The notes under the pieces: model-generated
Seen by the model: the letters and a program-made list of their open reading frames with translations, nothing else
Databases searched by the model: none
Told to the model about the DNA's origin: nothing
Shown here: positions 32,534-42,179 of the stretch, in pieces
Position numbering within the stretch: position 1 is the first letter of the stretch
Layout: each line of letters starts with the position of its first letter
Position numbers and translations under genes: made by a program
Assembly: GCF_013410955.1 (NCBI RefSeq)
Contig: NZ_JACCCG010000001.1
Coordinates: 248,001 to 312,000, forward strand
Direction: 5' to 3'
Origin: Microbacterium sp. AK009
GTDB taxonomy: Bacteria; Actinomycetota; Actinomycetes; Actinomycetales; Microbacteriaceae
Length of the DNA stretch: 64,000 bases

Positions 32534-33137
32534 CACCGTGACAGACGCGCTCAACGCTCTTCGAGCTGAGACGGATGCGTTCCTCGCCGCTCCCGTGCTG
32601 CAGCAGCAGCCGGACGCTGCCGGGGCGATCCGGCGGGCTCTCCAGATGCGAGCAGCAGCCGACGCCGTGGTGCGTGCGGTCGTGGTCGACGCTCGCGCGT
32701 CGGGTATGACCTGGCAGGCGATCGGCGAGGCGCTGGGGGTGACGCGGCAGGCGGCGTTCCAGCGCTACGGCAGGCCGACCGATCCCGCGACCGGGCAGCC
32801 GGTCGATGCTTCTCCGATCCCGGATGCCGCGGAGCTCGCCTCCGCTGTCATCGACGACCTGGCGAGCGGCCGATGGGCCCGCGTCACCGAGCGGTTCGAC
32901 CCGACCATGCGCGCCGGGCTCTCGGAAGACGCGCTCGCCGCCGCGTGGGCGCACATCCAGGCGCTCTCGGGCGTCCTCGAGCGGGTCGGCGAGACCGACG
33001 TCGTGCGTGCCGCCGCCGTCACCCTCACCACCACACCCCTGGCCATGGAGGCCGGCGATTACGCGGCGCGCATCGCATTCCGCGACGACAGGACCATCGC
33101 CGGCCTGCACCTCATCGAAGCGAAGGAGACGACATGA
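32526..33137 (+). CDS. Helix-turn-helix protein with DUF3887-like C-terminal domain
   Basis: 203 residues. The N-terminal half has a sigma/resolvase-like HTH ([27 protein letters not shown], about residues 59-85). The C-terminal half ([37 protein letters not shown]) is the NTF2-like DUF3887 domain, which often partners membrane proteases. It probably represses its own promoter through the palindrome at 32497-32533. It is coupled to the CPBP protease gene (ATGA). The ligand or signal is unknown. Confidence 0.78.
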   Translation: MQLTVTDALNALRAETDAFLAAPVLQQQPDAAGAIRRALQMRAAADAVVRAVVVDARASGMTWQAIGEALGVTRQAAFQRYGRPTDPATGQPVDASPIPDAAELASAVIDDLASGRWARVTERFDPTMRAGLSEDALAAAWAHIQALSGVLERVGETDVVRAAAVTLTTTPLAMEAGDYAARIAFRDDRTIAGLHLIEAKETT

Positions 33138-34156
33138 CCATCACCGACACCTCCCGTGACCGGGCGACACGGCCACGCCTCGCGCCCGGCGACGGCCGCC
33201 TGATCGCCATCTTCCTCGCGATCTCGTTCGCGCTGGCGTGGCTCTTCGCCCTTCCCCTGTGGTTCGGAGACGGCCTCGCATCCCCCTGGTTCACGGCCGT
33301 CGCGGTGGCCACCATGATGACGCCCGCGATCGCTGCGCTCATCGTGGTGTTCTTCGTCGAGCGCCCCGCGCGAAAGGCGCGGGCCCTCGGCCTCACCCCG
33401 TTCCGCCCCCTCGGTCGCTTCATCGCCTACTGCGCCCTCGGCATCTTCGTGCCGATCGCCCTCGTGCTGGTGGCGCTCCCTATCGGGGCGCTCCTCGGGG
33501 TGTACCCGGCGGACGTCGTGAACTTCTCGGCGTTCCGCGAGGTCCTCGACGCCCAGCTCGCCGCGGCCGGCGGGGGCGAGCTGCCGATCCCCATCGGTGT
33601 CATCATCGCCCTGCAGCTGGCGATGCTTCCGCTGACGGCCTTCATCAACCTCATCCCCGCCCTCGGCGAAGAGCTCGGCTGGCGCGGCTGGCTCCTCCCG
33701 AAGCTCCTGCCGCTCGGCACGCTTCCCGCGATCCTCATCTCCGGCGTGATCTGGGGGCTCTGGCACGCACCGCTGATCCTCCTCGGCTACAACTACCCCG
33801 ACGCGCCGGGCTGGCTGGCCCTGTCCGCCATGGTCGCGATGTGCATCGTGATCGGTGCGGTGTTCGGATGGCTCCGCATCCGCTCCGAGTCGGTCTGGCC
33901 CGCCGCGCTCGCCCACGCCGCATTCAACGGCGCCGCCGGATCGTTCCTGCTCTTCGCGATGGTCGGCGAAGAGATCGACACCACGCAGGCCACGGTGCTC
34001 GGCTGGAGCGGCTGGATCGTCCCCGCCATCCTCGTCGTCATCCTGGTCGTCACGGGCCAGTTCCGTCCGGCGCGTCCCGCGGTCGAGCAGGCAGCAGAAC
34101 AGTCGGATGCCGCGGCACAGCCCCTCGCAGACACCACGTCGGGAGCCCGCTCGTGA
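33134..34156 (+). CDS. CPBP-family intramembrane metalloprotease
   Basis: 340 residues with about eight membrane helices. The CPBP/Abi motifs are complete: EELGWRGWL, the second-motif His in [10 protein letters not shown], and the third in [10 protein letters not shown]. The family includes CAAX-type prenyl proteases and bacteriocin-immunity proteins, but bacterial substrates are mostly unknown. The ATG overlaps the HTH-DUF3887 stop and the stop overlaps the next start, so three proteins are made together. Confidence 0.88.
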   Translation: MTITDTSRDRATRPRLAPGDGRLIAIFLAISFALAWLFALPLWFGDGLASPWFTAVAVATMMTPAIAALIVVFFVERPARKARALGLTPFRPLGRFIAYCALGIFVPIALVLVALPIGALLGVYPADVVNFSAFREVLDAQLAAAGGGELPIPIGVIIALQLAMLPLTAFINLIPALGEELGWRGWLLPKLLPLGTLPAILISGVIWGLWHAPLILLGYNYPDAPGWLALSAMVAMCIVIGAVFGWLRIRSESVWPAALAHAAFNGAAGSFLLFAMVGEEIDTTQATVLGWSGWIVPAILVVILVVTGQFRPARPAVEQAAEQSDAAAQPLADTTSGARS

Positions 34157-34515
34157 GCGGCACCCGTGTCACCGTGACCGGCGGCAACCTCGTCGTCGAG
34201 CCGAAGGGCCTCGACAAGGTCTGGTCGCTCACCCGCCGCATCGTCGTGCCAATGTCGGCTGTCAAGGGCGTCTCGGTGCGCCCCGCCGCTGCCGTGCGGC
34301 CGCGTGGGCGGCGATGGCCGGGTCTGCGCCTCTTCGGCAAGGTCTCGGGCAGGTTCGTCTCCGACGGCAGGCGGCAGTTCTGGAACGTCTCCGGCCGCGG
34401 CGACGTCGTGGTCATCCGTCTGGCCTCGGAGTCGCGGTTCGACGAACTCGTCCTCACCGTGGATGATCCTTCGGCTGTCGCGGGCGAGCTGCACCGCCAG
34501 GTCTCCGCGCGCTGA
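34153..34515 (+). CDS. Small PH-like domain protein
   Basis: 120 residues, all-beta with one likely C-terminal helix: VTGGNLVVEPKGLDKVWSLTRRIVVPMSAVKGVSV and NVSGRGDVVVIRLASESRFDELVLTVDDP. The last element is typical of bacterial PH domains (bPH), whose ligands are unknown. GTG overlaps the protease stop (GTGA). It may scaffold or sense for the protease. Confidence 0.65.
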   Translation: MSGTRVTVTGGNLVVEPKGLDKVWSLTRRIVVPMSAVKGVSVRPAAAVRPRGRRWPGLRLFGKVSGRFVSDGRRQFWNVSGRGDVVVIRLASESRFDELVLTVDDPSAVAGELHRQVSAR

Positions 34516-34568
34516 CGCTCACCCCGCTGACGCCCAACCCGCCGACCCTGCCACGACGGATCGAAGGC

Positions 34569-34612
34569 GGCCCCCTCGAGCGCAGTACCGACGAGGGATG
34601 CTCGAGGGGGCC
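34569..34612 (+). terminator. Terminator after the HTH-DUF3887/CPBP/PH operon
   Basis: Perfect 13-bp stem GGCCCCCTCGAGC/GCTCGAGGGGGCC with an 18-base loop. It separates this operon from the mycofactocin locus. The rest of 34516-34809 shows no gene or RNA I can support. Confidence 0.8.
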
Positions 34613-34809
34613 CGACTCCACGTCACGGCCGCGGGTACGGGTGCCCGCGCGGCGCGGTCAGCCGGGGGAGCGCTGACAGCGTCACCGATCAGGAGAGTCT
34701 CCGGTCAGCGTATTGGTCGCCGCCCGGGCCCCACCACGATCGGGCGGCCGATCCCCGTGTTTCTCATCTGAACCCAGCGCCCACCGCTGGCTTCACAAGG
34801 GCCGCCTCG

Positions 34810-36375
34810 TCACTCCTCGCGCATCGCGCGGGCGATGATCTCGCCGACGAGCACCGCCGACGCGGCGGGCCCGCGGGTGGGGACGACGGGGAGGATCGAG
34901 GTGTCCGCGACGCGGAGGCCATCGACGCCGTGGACGCGACCGGCGCCGTCCACGACCGGGCCCATCGGCGCCGTGCCGCACATGTGGATCGCCGTGCCGA
35001 GGTGCGACCGCATCCACGCGTCGAGCGCGTCGTCGTCGAGGTCCGACTCGCTGAGCTCCGTCATCCGGCCGCCCATGTCGCGCACGAGCGCAGCAGCCTC
35101 CCGGATCCCGGCGCGCAGCCGTCGGCGGTCCTCGCTTTCGGCGAGGTAGCGGTACTCGATGCGCGGCGGTGCCTCGGGGTCGGGGGACTGGAGGGCGAGT
35201 GCCCCCCGGCCGACGGGGGACTGCAGGCCGACGATGAGCGGCAGGTCGTCTCGGTGCGCCACCTGCATCGCCGCGCGCCGCGCCGAGATGCCCGTCACCG
35301 CACGCGCGGTGCGAACCGGATGCCGCAGCGCGGCGCCGAGCCCGCCGGCGAGGGTGCGGGTGCTTCCCGTCAGCAGGTACCCCAGCGGTTTCACCGACAG
35401 CAGGATCTCCACGTCGGCGTCGGGATGGCCACCGGTGTCGATGTTGGCGGCAGCGGGGAAGGCGAATCGTTCGGCCGGGTCGATCGTCGGGCCATCCGGT
35501 CGCCACGAGAGGGAGATGTCGGGATGATCCGAGAACGCCGTTCCGACGGGAAGGTCGGCGCGGACCCGGATGCCGAGGCGTTCCAGGTCGGCTGCCGGCC
35601 CGACACCGGAGGCAAGCAGGATCCGGGCCGATCCGATCGCGCCCGCCGAGAGCACGACGTCGCCCGCTCGGATCTCGCCGCGGGAGGTCTCCACCCCGAC
35701 GGCGCGGCGTCCCTCGAGGATCACGCGCCGCACGGTGGTGCGATCCTGAATTCGCAGCCCGGGGCGGGCACGCACGAGGTCGGGCAGGTACGCCATCGCG
35801 GCGTTCACGCGGATCCCGTCCTGGATGTTCGAGGGCACGGGCCCCGCGCCGGGTGTCCCCTCACCGTTCTTGTCGACCTCGTCCGCGTGTCCCCGCCCCC
35901 GCGCGGCGTGGAGGAAGGCCCTGGCGAGAACACCCGGCGCGGGCCGCCGCACCGGCATCGGGCCCGTGGCGCCGTGAACCGGAGAGTCGGGGAAATCGAG
36001 GTCGGATTCCATCGCGCGCCACACCGGCAGGGCCGCGTCGTACGACCATCGGTCGCCGCCGGCCTGGGCCCACCGGGCATGATCGCCCGAGCGAGCGCGA
36101 ATGAAGTAGGCGCCGTTGATGGCGCTCGAGCCGCCCAACATCCGTCCGCGCACGACCGTGTAGGCGAGGTCGGGCGTCAGGTGACCGAGAAAAGACCAGT
36201 TCGCAGGATGTCCGGGCATCGCGCCTCGGATGCTGGAGGCGTCGCGCACCTCCGGAGCGAAGTCCGGATCGGCAGGGCCCGCCTCCACGAGGATCACATC
36301 GCGTCTGTCGTCCTCGGTCAGGCGGGCCGCCAGAGCCGACCCCGAGGATCCTGCACCGACGATGAGCGTGGTCAT
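34810..36375 (-). CDS. mftG: Mycofactocin-associated GMC oxidoreductase MftG
   Basis: 521 residues of the glucose-methanol-choline flavoprotein family. The N-terminal FAD fold is LIVGAGSSGSALAARL, then RGRMLGGSSAINGAYFIRA. The C-terminus has the GMC active site (HLGTAIHMCGTAPMG, with the catalytic His) and GLRVADTSILPVVPTRGPAASAVLVGE. In mycobacteria MftG oxidises reduced mycofactocin and passes electrons to the respiratory chain. The ATG at 36375 overlaps the mftR stop. An extended frame upstream is the mftR shadow. Confidence 0.92.
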   Translation of the reverse strand: MTTLIVGAGSSGSALAARLTEDDRRDVILVEAGPADPDFAPEVRDASSIRGAMPGHPANWSFLGHLTPDLAYTVVRGRMLGGSSAINGAYFIRARSGDHARWAQAGGDRWSYDAALPVWRAMESDLDFPDSPVHGATGPMPVRRPAPGVLARAFLHAARGRGHADEVDKNGEGTPGAGPVPSNIQDGIRVNAAMAYLPDLVRARPGLRIQDRTTVRRVILEGRRAVGVETSRGEIRAGDVVLSAGAIGSARILLASGVGPAADLERLGIRVRADLPVGTAFSDHPDISLSWRPDGPTIDPAERFAFPAAANIDTGGHPDADVEILLSVKPLGYLLTGSTRTLAGGLGAALRHPVRTARAVTGISARRAAMQVAHRDDLPLIVGLQSPVGRGALALQSPDPEAPPRIEYRYLAESEDRRRLRAGIREAAALVRDMGGRMTELSESDLDDDALDAWMRSHLGTAIHMCGTAPMGPVVDGAGRVHGVDGLRVADTSILPVVPTRGPAASAVLVGEIIARAMREE

Positions 36376-36971
36376 CAGCTGGCGCTCCACACGTCGCCGA
36401 ATCTGACGAAGGCCTCGTCGATGAGAGCCAGGAGGTCGGCATCGGGGTGCGCCAGCCACTGCTCGTACGCCGCGAGCGACAGACCCAGGCACGCCCACGC
36501 GATCGCCTGCGGTTCGATCGCGTCGGGGGGATCGCCCAGCCGCTCGGCGACGAACTCGGCGATCACCTGCCGCCACTCCGCGTACCGCAGCGTCGAGTGG
36601 GCGGTGAGGCTCGGCACGTTGAACAGGAGCCACATGCGCTCCCGGTGGACGGGGATCTCGACGTCGGGGAACCGGTTGAACTCCACGACCGCCGTGCGGA
36701 GGGCATCACCGAGGGGCAGGTCGCGCGGGAGCCCGGCGAGGTGGGCGCGCATTCCCGCGAGCATGTTCTCGAAGTCGCCCCAGGGCAGATCGTTCTTGGA
36801 TCGGAAGTACCGGAAGAACGTACGGCGTCCGATGCCGGCGGCCTCGACGATGTCATCGACGGTGGTCTGCTCGAAGCCGCGCTCCAGGAAGAGGGCGAGC
36901 GCGATGTGGCTGAGCTGGCCGTGCGTTGTGGCGGGGGTGCGGCCCATACGCGCGCGGGTTTCGGAGGTCAC
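36375..36971 (-). CDS. mftR: Mycofactocin system TetR-type regulator MftR
   Basis: 198 residues. The N-terminal region GQLSHIALALFLERGFEQTTVDDIVEAAGIGRRTFFRYFRSKNDL is the MftR helix-turn-helix; RRTFFRYFRSKNDLPWGDF is characteristic of the subfamily. Family members bind acyl-CoA and control the mft genes. It is divergent from mftA, and a near-palindrome (36995-37007) sits in the mftA promoter. Confidence 0.92.
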   Translation of the reverse strand: MTSETRARMGRTPATTHGQLSHIALALFLERGFEQTTVDDIVEAAGIGRRTFFRYFRSKNDLPWGDFENMLAGMRAHLAGLPRDLPLGDALRTAVVEFNRFPDVEIPVHRERMWLLFNVPSLTAHSTLRYAEWRQVIAEFVAERLGDPPDAIEPQAIAWACLGLSLAAYEQWLAHPDADLLALIDEAFVRFGDVWSAS

Positions 36972-36994
36972 CGGCAGGACTCACCCTTCCATTC

Positions 36995-37015
36995 GGCACT
37001 GAGTGTCATTAGTAT
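36995..37015 (+). promoter_or_regulatory. Likely MftR operator and -10 element of the mft operon
   Basis: GGCACT-G-AGTGTC (36995-37007, five of six arm pairs) lies just before TAGTAT (37010-37015), a TANNNT -10 hexamer. The mftA start is 55 bp downstream with GAGGAGGAG near it. Confidence 0.55.
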
Positions 37016-37069
37016 CGGCCTCAGCAACGGATCCGCCAACGGCGGCGGATCGCTGAGGAGGAGCTTTCC

Positions 37070-37168
37070 ATGGATCCTGCACAGACCGAGGCCCCCGATC
37101 CGGAGATCGTCGAGACCGACTCCCTCGTTGAGGAAGTGTCCATCGACGGCATGTGCGGCGTCTACTGA
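37070..37168 (+). CDS. mftA: Mycofactocin precursor peptide MftA
   Basis: 32 residues. It begins MDPAQTEAPDPEIVETDSLV and ends with the invariant core IDGMCGVY. MftC decarboxylates the terminal Tyr and cross-links it to the preceding Val; MftE then releases the C-terminal dipeptide product. GAGGAGGAG (37056-37064) precedes the ATG. The acidic leader is what MftB binds. MftB follows four bases after the stop. The ending matches the family exactly, so the call is firm despite the small size. Confidence 0.95.
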   Translation: MDPAQTEAPDPEIVETDSLVEEVSIDGMCGVY

Positions 37169-37172
37169 CATC

Positions 37173-37439
37173 ATGGACGCGCACGCCCCGTGGCGGCTCA
37201 GTCCCCAGGTGTCGGTGCGGCCCGAGCCGTTCGGAGCGCTGCTCTACCACTTCGGCACCCGGAAACTGTCGTTCCTGAAGGACCGCACGCTGCTGGCGGT
37301 GGTCGAGCGGCTCGAGAGCTCTGACACCCTCGAGGCCGCGTGCGACGCGGCGGGCGTCGCGGTCGCAGATCGTCCGCGCTACGTTCAGGCACTCCAGACC
37401 CTCGCGTCGTCAGCGATGATCGAGAGGCGCTCGTCATGA
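37173..37439 (+). CDS. mftB: Mycofactocin peptide chaperone MftB
   Basis: 88 residues, PqqD-like RiPP recognition element: WRLSPQVSVRPEPFGALLYHFGTRKLSFLKDRTLLAVVERLE. It binds the MftA leader and delivers it to MftC. The stop overlaps the mftC start (ATGA). Confidence 0.93.
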   Translation: MDAHAPWRLSPQVSVRPEPFGALLYHFGTRKLSFLKDRTLLAVVERLESSDTLEAACDAAGVAVADRPRYVQALQTLASSAMIERRSS

Positions 37440-38722
37440 CGCTCCTGGCCGACGCTCCGGCATCGCGCCCCACTCGCCTGGTCGACCACTTCGAGCGGGG
37501 CTTGGACGCCCCGATCTGCCTGACGTGGGAGCTCACGTACGCGTGCAACCTCTCGTGCGTGCACTGCCTGTCCAGCTCCGGTCGGCGCGATCCTCGCGAG
37601 CTCAGCACCGAGGAATGCAAGTCCATCATCGACGAGCTCGAGCGGATGCAGGTGTTCTACGTCAACATCGGCGGGGGTGAGCCGACGGTCCGCAGTGACT
37701 TCTGGGAGCTCGTCGACTACGCGACGGCACACCACGTCGGCGTGAAGTTCTCGACCAACGGGGTGAAGATCACCCCCGACGTCGCCGCCCGGCTCGCCGC
37801 GAACGACTACGTCGACGTCCAGATCTCGCTCGACGGCGCGACCGCCGACGTCAATGACGCGATCCGCGGTCCGCGGTCCTATGAGACGGCGATGCGGGCG
37901 ATGCGGAATCTCTCGGATGCCGGGATGCGCGGGTTCAAGCTGTCGGTGGTGTGCACGCGCACCAACATCGGTCAGCTCGATGAGTTCAAGGCCATCGCCG
38001 ATCGTTACGGGGCGCAGCTGCGGCTCACGCGGCTTCGGCCGTCGGGCCGCGGGGCCGACGTCTGGGACGACCTCCACCCGACCCGCGAACAGCAGCGCGA
38101 GCTCTACGACTGGCTCGTCGCTCACGGGGACGAGGTCCTCACCGGTGACTCCTTCTTCCACCTCTCGGCCTACGGCTCCTCACTCCCGGGGCTGAACCTC
38201 TGCGGGGCGGGACGTGTGGTGTGCCTCATCGATCCGATCGGCGACGTGTACGCCTGTCCGTTCGCGATCCACGATGAGTTCCTCGCCGGGAGCGTCCGCG
38301 ACGCAGGGTTCCGGGAGGTCTGGCAGCGCTCCGCCCTCTTCGCCCGCCTCCGTCAGCCGCAGTTGGGCGGCGCCTGTGCGTCCTGCCAGTTCTTCGACTC
38401 GTGCAAGGGCGGCTGCATGGCCGCGAAGTTCTTCACCGGTCTGCCGCTGGACGGGCCCGATCCGGAGTGCGTGCGCGGCTTCGGGGAGGAGGAGCTGCGG
38501 AAGACGAAAGGCGCCGTGCCGCAGCCGTCGCAGGATCACTCGCACCGCACATCTCCGCCCCGGTCCCGACCCGTCAGGGTCAGCATCGGTCGTCGCGACG
38601 ACATCACGGCACCGCCCGTGAGCGCCTGTGCGGAGAGCCCGCTCGCCGGCTTCACACCGACTTCCCACCCCGCCCACGAGGGCGCTCATTCCTCGGGAGG
38701 TCGTCACTCCCGCACCGCGTGA
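37436..38722 (+). CDS. mftC: Mycofactocin radical SAM maturase MftC
   Basis: 428 residues. Cys37, Cys41 and Cys44 (CNLSCVHC) bind the SAM-cleaving 4Fe-4S cluster; GGGEPTVR is the SAM-contact motif. The C-terminal SPASM region (from about residue 260) has CGAG, CPFA, CASCQFFDSCKGGCMAAKFF for auxiliary clusters. It catalyses the two-step decarboxylation and Val-Tyr cyclisation of MftA. The tail after residue 355 is long, Ser/Pro/His-rich and poorly conserved. The ATG at 37436 overlaps mftB. Confidence 0.95.
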   Translation: MTLLADAPASRPTRLVDHFERGLDAPICLTWELTYACNLSCVHCLSSSGRRDPRELSTEECKSIIDELERMQVFYVNIGGGEPTVRSDFWELVDYATAHHVGVKFSTNGVKITPDVAARLAANDYVDVQISLDGATADVNDAIRGPRSYETAMRAMRNLSDAGMRGFKLSVVCTRTNIGQLDEFKAIADRYGAQLRLTRLRPSGRGADVWDDLHPTREQQRELYDWLVAHGDEVLTGDSFFHLSAYGSSLPGLNLCGAGRVVCLIDPIGDVYACPFAIHDEFLAGSVRDAGFREVWQRSALFARLRQPQLGGACASCQFFDSCKGGCMAAKFFTGLPLDGPDPECVRGFGEEELRKTKGAVPQPSQDHSHRTSPPRSRPVRVSIGRRDDITAPPVSACAESPLAGFTPTSHPAHEGAHSSGGRHSRTA

Positions 38723-38788
38723 CATCGCTTCACTCGACGACCGCGCCGCGGTCGCGGCGGTGTCGTGCGCCTTGAGAAAGGAACATCC

Positions 38789-39598
38789 ATGGCTGGACGA
38801 GTCGCAGGCAAGGTCGCGCTCATCACCGGAGCCGCTCGCGGACAGGGGCGCAGCCACGCGCTCCGGCTGGCGGAGGAGGGCGCCGACATCATCGCCGTCG
38901 ACCTCTGCGCCCCCGTGCCGAATCTGCAGTATCCGCCGGCGACGGAGGAAGACCTCGCCGAGACGGTTCGGCAGGTCGAGGCGCTGGATCGCCGGATCGT
39001 CGCGTCCACGACCGACGTGCGCGACCGGGACGCCTTCAAAGCGGCGATCGACGAGGGGGTCGCGACCCTCGGGAAGCTCGACATCGTCGTCGGCAACGCC
39101 GGCATCTGCATCATCGCCGCCTACGACGAGGTGACCCCGCAGATCTGGGACGACACGATCGCGACCAATCTCACCGGGGTGTTCAACACCGTGCAGCTCT
39201 CGGCGCCGCACCTCATCGCGGCAGGTGGAGGCTCCATCATCCTGACCAGCTCGGCGGCCGGGCTCAAGGGACTGCCCTTCCTCGCACCCTACGTGGCCTC
39301 GAAGTGGGGCGTGACCGGACTGGGCAAGGCCTTCGCCGCGGAACTCGCGGTGCACAACATCCGGGTCAACACCCTGCACCCCACGGGTGTCGCCACGCCG
39401 ATGGGCGAGATGGGCAACGCCTTCCCGCCCCTGCTGGAGAAGAACCCCAACCTCGGCGGCATGCTGGCCAACATGCTCCCGATCCAGGTCACCGAACCGC
39501 GGGATCAGTCCAACGCCGTCCTCTTCCTCGCCAGCGACGAAGCCCGGTACATCACCGCGATGGCGATGACGGTCGACGCCGGAAACACCCAGTACTGA
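38789..39598 (+). CDS. Mycofactocin-coupled SDR oxidoreductase 1
   Basis: 269 residues. [27 protein letters not shown] is the cofactor fold and signature of the mycofactocin-dependent SDR family. The insert [23 protein letters not shown] holds NAD(H) tightly. NAG, Ser in TSSAAG and Tyr-x3-Lys in YVASKWG complete the active site. Such enzymes keep bound NAD and use mycofactocin as external electron acceptor when oxidising alcohols. First of four paralogues in tandem, 66 bp after mftC; GAAAGGA precedes the ATG at 38789. Confidence 0.93.
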   Translation: MAGRVAGKVALITGAARGQGRSHALRLAEEGADIIAVDLCAPVPNLQYPPATEEDLAETVRQVEALDRRIVASTTDVRDRDAFKAAIDEGVATLGKLDIVVGNAGICIIAAYDEVTPQIWDDTIATNLTGVFNTVQLSAPHLIAAGGGSIILTSSAAGLKGLPFLAPYVASKWGVTGLGKAFAAELAVHNIRVNTLHPTGVATPMGEMGNAFPPLLEKNPNLGGMLANMLPIQVTEPRDQSNAVLFLASDEARYITAMAMTVDAGNTQY

Positions 39599-39629
39599 CC
39601 AAGAACACCCAGAACTGAAGGGACACGAC

Positions 39630-40490
39630 ATGGGAATGCTCGAGGGCAGAGTCGCCCTCATCACCGGAGGATCACGCGGCCAGGGCCGTGCGCACGCGAT
39701 CACCTGCGCGCGTGAGGGCGCCGATGTGATCATCATCGACACCCTCGACCAGATCAGCACGGTCAGCTATCCGATGGCCCAGCAGGCCGACATCGACGAG
39801 ACCGTGAGGCAGGTCGAGGAACTCGATCGACGGATCGTCCCGGTCGTCGGGGATGTCCGGAGCCAAGCCGACCTCGACCGGGCCGTCGCCGAGGGCCTCG
39901 CCGCCTTCGGGCGCCTCGACATCCTGATCGCCAACGCCGGGATCTTCTCCCTCTCACCCGCTCACGAACTCACCGATGAGATGTGGGACGACATGATCGC
40001 GGTCAATCTCACCGGGGTGTGGAAATCGGCCAAGGCCGTGCTCCCGCAGATGATGGAGCAGGGCAGCGGCTCGATCGTCATGACGTCGTCGATCAACGGA
40101 CTCGAACCGGGTGCGAACTACGTCCACTACTGCGCAGCGAAGTACGGCGTCGTCGGGATCATGAAGACGCTCGCCCTGGAGTACGCCCGCCACGGCATCC
40201 GGGTCAATTCGGTGCATCCCGGCGCCATCCTCACCCCGATGACCAGTTGGCAGGGGGCGTGGGACATGATGAGCGGCAAACCTGCGGGCGAGGGCACCGA
40301 GGAGGACATGCTCGCGGCCGGCTACCACTTCCACGCCCTGAAGGGCCACGGATTCCTCTCACCCCAGCGCATCGCGGACGCCGCGCTGTGGCTCAACTCC
40401 GACCTCGCGTCCGCTGTCACGGGCATCGCCGTGCCCGTCGACGCCGGGCACCTGCTGATGCCGGGCGTGAACGCCGACCCCATCCGATAA
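39630..40490 (+). CDS. Mycofactocin-coupled SDR oxidoreductase 2
   Basis: 286 residues, same family as its neighbours: [20 protein letters not shown], the insert ending [14 protein letters not shown], and active-site YCAAKYG. It differs by a longer substrate loop ([24 protein letters not shown], about residues 205-230) and a longer C-terminus, so it probably takes a different alcohol. It starts 31 bp after SDR1. Confidence 0.92.
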   Translation: MGMLEGRVALITGGSRGQGRAHAITCAREGADVIIIDTLDQISTVSYPMAQQADIDETVRQVEELDRRIVPVVGDVRSQADLDRAVAEGLAAFGRLDILIANAGIFSLSPAHELTDEMWDDMIAVNLTGVWKSAKAVLPQMMEQGSGSIVMTSSINGLEPGANYVHYCAAKYGVVGIMKTLALEYARHGIRVNSVHPGAILTPMTSWQGAWDMMSGKPAGEGTEEDMLAAGYHFHALKGHGFLSPQRIADAALWLNSDLASAVTGIAVPVDAGHLLMPGVNADPIR

Positions 40491-40503
40491 CCGAGAAAGG
40501 AAG

Positions 40504-41322
40504 ATGACCATGGGAGTCCTCGAAGGCAAAGTCGCCTTCATCACCGGAGCAGCGCGCGGACAAGGTCGCGCGCACGCCGTTCGTCTCGCCCAGGAGGGCG
40601 CGGACATCATCGCGGTGGACATCGCCGCGCAGATCGACTCCGTCGCCTACCCGATGGCGACTCCCGAAGACATGGCGGAGACGGTTCGGCAGGTCGAGGA
40701 ACTCGACCGCCGTATCCACGCCGTACAGGCCGATGTGCGGGATCGCGCCGCCCTGCAGGCCGCGTTCGACGGCGGAGTTGCCCTGCTCGGCGGAGTCGAC
40801 ATCGTCCTCGGCAACGCCGGCATCGCCCCTCTGTCGATGCATCCCACCGAGCAGGAGTGGTTCGATGTCATCGACGTGAATCTCACCGGGGTCTACCACA
40901 CGGTCGAGGTCGCGAAGCGGGCGCTGATCGACCGCGGCGGAGGGGCGATCGTGCTCACCAGTTCGACCGCGGGGCTCGCCGGCATCGGCGGTGCCACGCC
41001 CGGGGGGCTCGGCTACACCGCCGCCAAGCACGGCGTCGTCGGGCTCATGCGCTCGTACGCCAACCAGCTGGCTCCGCACAGCATCAGGGTCAACACCGTT
41101 CACCCGACGGGCGTCGACACGCCCATGGTGGTCAACGACGTCATGCAGGAGTTCCTGCAGAGCGACCCCCAGCTCAGCAACGCGATGGCCAACGCTCTGC
41201 CGGTCCCGATGCTGGACGCTGTCGACATCAGCAACGCCATCCTGTTCCTCGTCTCCGACGCCGGCCGCTACGTCACCGGTGTCACCCTGCCGGTCGACGC
41301 CGGCTTCCTCAACAAGCGCTGA
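40504..41322 (+). CDS. Mycofactocin-coupled SDR oxidoreductase 3
   Basis: 272 residues. [27 protein letters not shown], insert [24 protein letters not shown] and YTAAKHG are intact. ATGACCATGGGA gives two possible starts (40504 and 40510); GAAAGGAAG precedes the first. Closest to SDR1 and SDR4 in the N-terminal half, which implies local duplication. Confidence 0.92.
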   Translation: MTMGVLEGKVAFITGAARGQGRAHAVRLAQEGADIIAVDIAAQIDSVAYPMATPEDMAETVRQVEELDRRIHAVQADVRDRAALQAAFDGGVALLGGVDIVLGNAGIAPLSMHPTEQEWFDVIDVNLTGVYHTVEVAKRALIDRGGGAIVLTSSTAGLAGIGGATPGGLGYTAAKHGVVGLMRSYANQLAPHSIRVNTVHPTGVDTPMVVNDVMQEFLQSDPQLSNAMANALPVPMLDAVDISNAILFLVSDAGRYVTGVTLPVDAGFLNKR

Positions 41323-41337
41323 ACAAGGGAGAACACC

Positions 41338-42168
41338 ATGGGACGACTCGACGGAAAGGTCGCGTTCATCACCGGAGCAGCGCGTGGGCAGGGCCGCTCG
41401 CATGCGATCCGTTTCGCTCAGGAGGGCGCGGACATCATCGCGATCGATGTATGCGAACGCATCCCGGAGAACCCGTATAACCCCGCCACCGAGGAGGACC
41501 TCGCCGAGACCGTTCGGCAGGTGGAGGCGCTGGACCGGCGGATCATGGCCCGCAAGGCCGACGTCCGCGACTGGGACCAGGTGAAGTCCGCCGTCGACGA
41601 CGGCGTGGCCGAGCTCGGTCGCCTCGACATCGTGTCGGCCAACGCCGGCATCTCCGGACGGCCGAACGTGTCGGAGGAGATCCCCGACGACGAGTTCACG
41701 AACATGATCGACATCAACCTCACCGGAGTGTGGCGCTCGGCGAAGGCGGCGATTCCGCACCTCCGCGCTGCCGGTGGCGGGTCGATCGTGATCACCAGCT
41801 CGGACGCGGGGCTGTTCGCCTATCCGAACATCTCGCACTACGTCTCGGCCAAACACGGGGTGATCGGACTCATGCGGACGCTTGCGCTGGAACTCGCACC
41901 GGCGATGATCCGGGTGAATGCAATCTGTCCCACGACGGTCGACACCGACATGGTGCAGAACCAGGCGATCTACAGCCTCTTCCGGCCGGATCTCGAGAAT
42001 GCGACGAAGCAGGACTTCGCGGACGCGGCGATCCAGATGAATGCGCTGCCGATCCCGTGGGTGGAGTCCATCGACATCTCCAACGCGCTGCTCTTCCTCG
42101 CCTCGGACGAGGCCCGGTACATCACCGGCGTTGCCCTGCCGGTCGACGCCGGCGCAGCGGTCAAGTAG
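41338..42168 (+). CDS. Mycofactocin-coupled SDR oxidoreductase 4
   Basis: 276 residues. [27 protein letters not shown], insert [24 protein letters not shown], and YVSAKHG. The loop after the active site (NQAIYSLFRPDLENATKQDF) resembles carveol-type dehydrogenases of the family. It follows SDR3 by 15 bp and precedes the MoxR gene by 11 bp, so all are one transcript. Confidence 0.92.
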   Translation: MGRLDGKVAFITGAARGQGRSHAIRFAQEGADIIAIDVCERIPENPYNPATEEDLAETVRQVEALDRRIMARKADVRDWDQVKSAVDDGVAELGRLDIVSANAGISGRPNVSEEIPDDEFTNMIDINLTGVWRSAKAAIPHLRAAGGGSIVITSSDAGLFAYPNISHYVSAKHGVIGLMRTLALELAPAMIRVNAICPTTVDTDMVQNQAIYSLFRPDLENATKQDFADAAIQMNALPIPWVESIDISNALLFLASDEARYITGVALPVDAGAAVK

Positions 42169-42179
42169 GGGAGAGCACC

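Noticed and set aside
33134..34156. Phage-defence (abortive infection) role for the 'Abi' family CPBP protein
   Set aside because: The family name is historical. No defence genes are adjacent and the operon looks regulatory, so no defence claim is made.
34304..34771. An open frame running past the PH-like gene into the intergenic region
   Set aside because: It is out of frame with the PH-like gene, crosses a strong terminator hairpin and has no conserved sequence.
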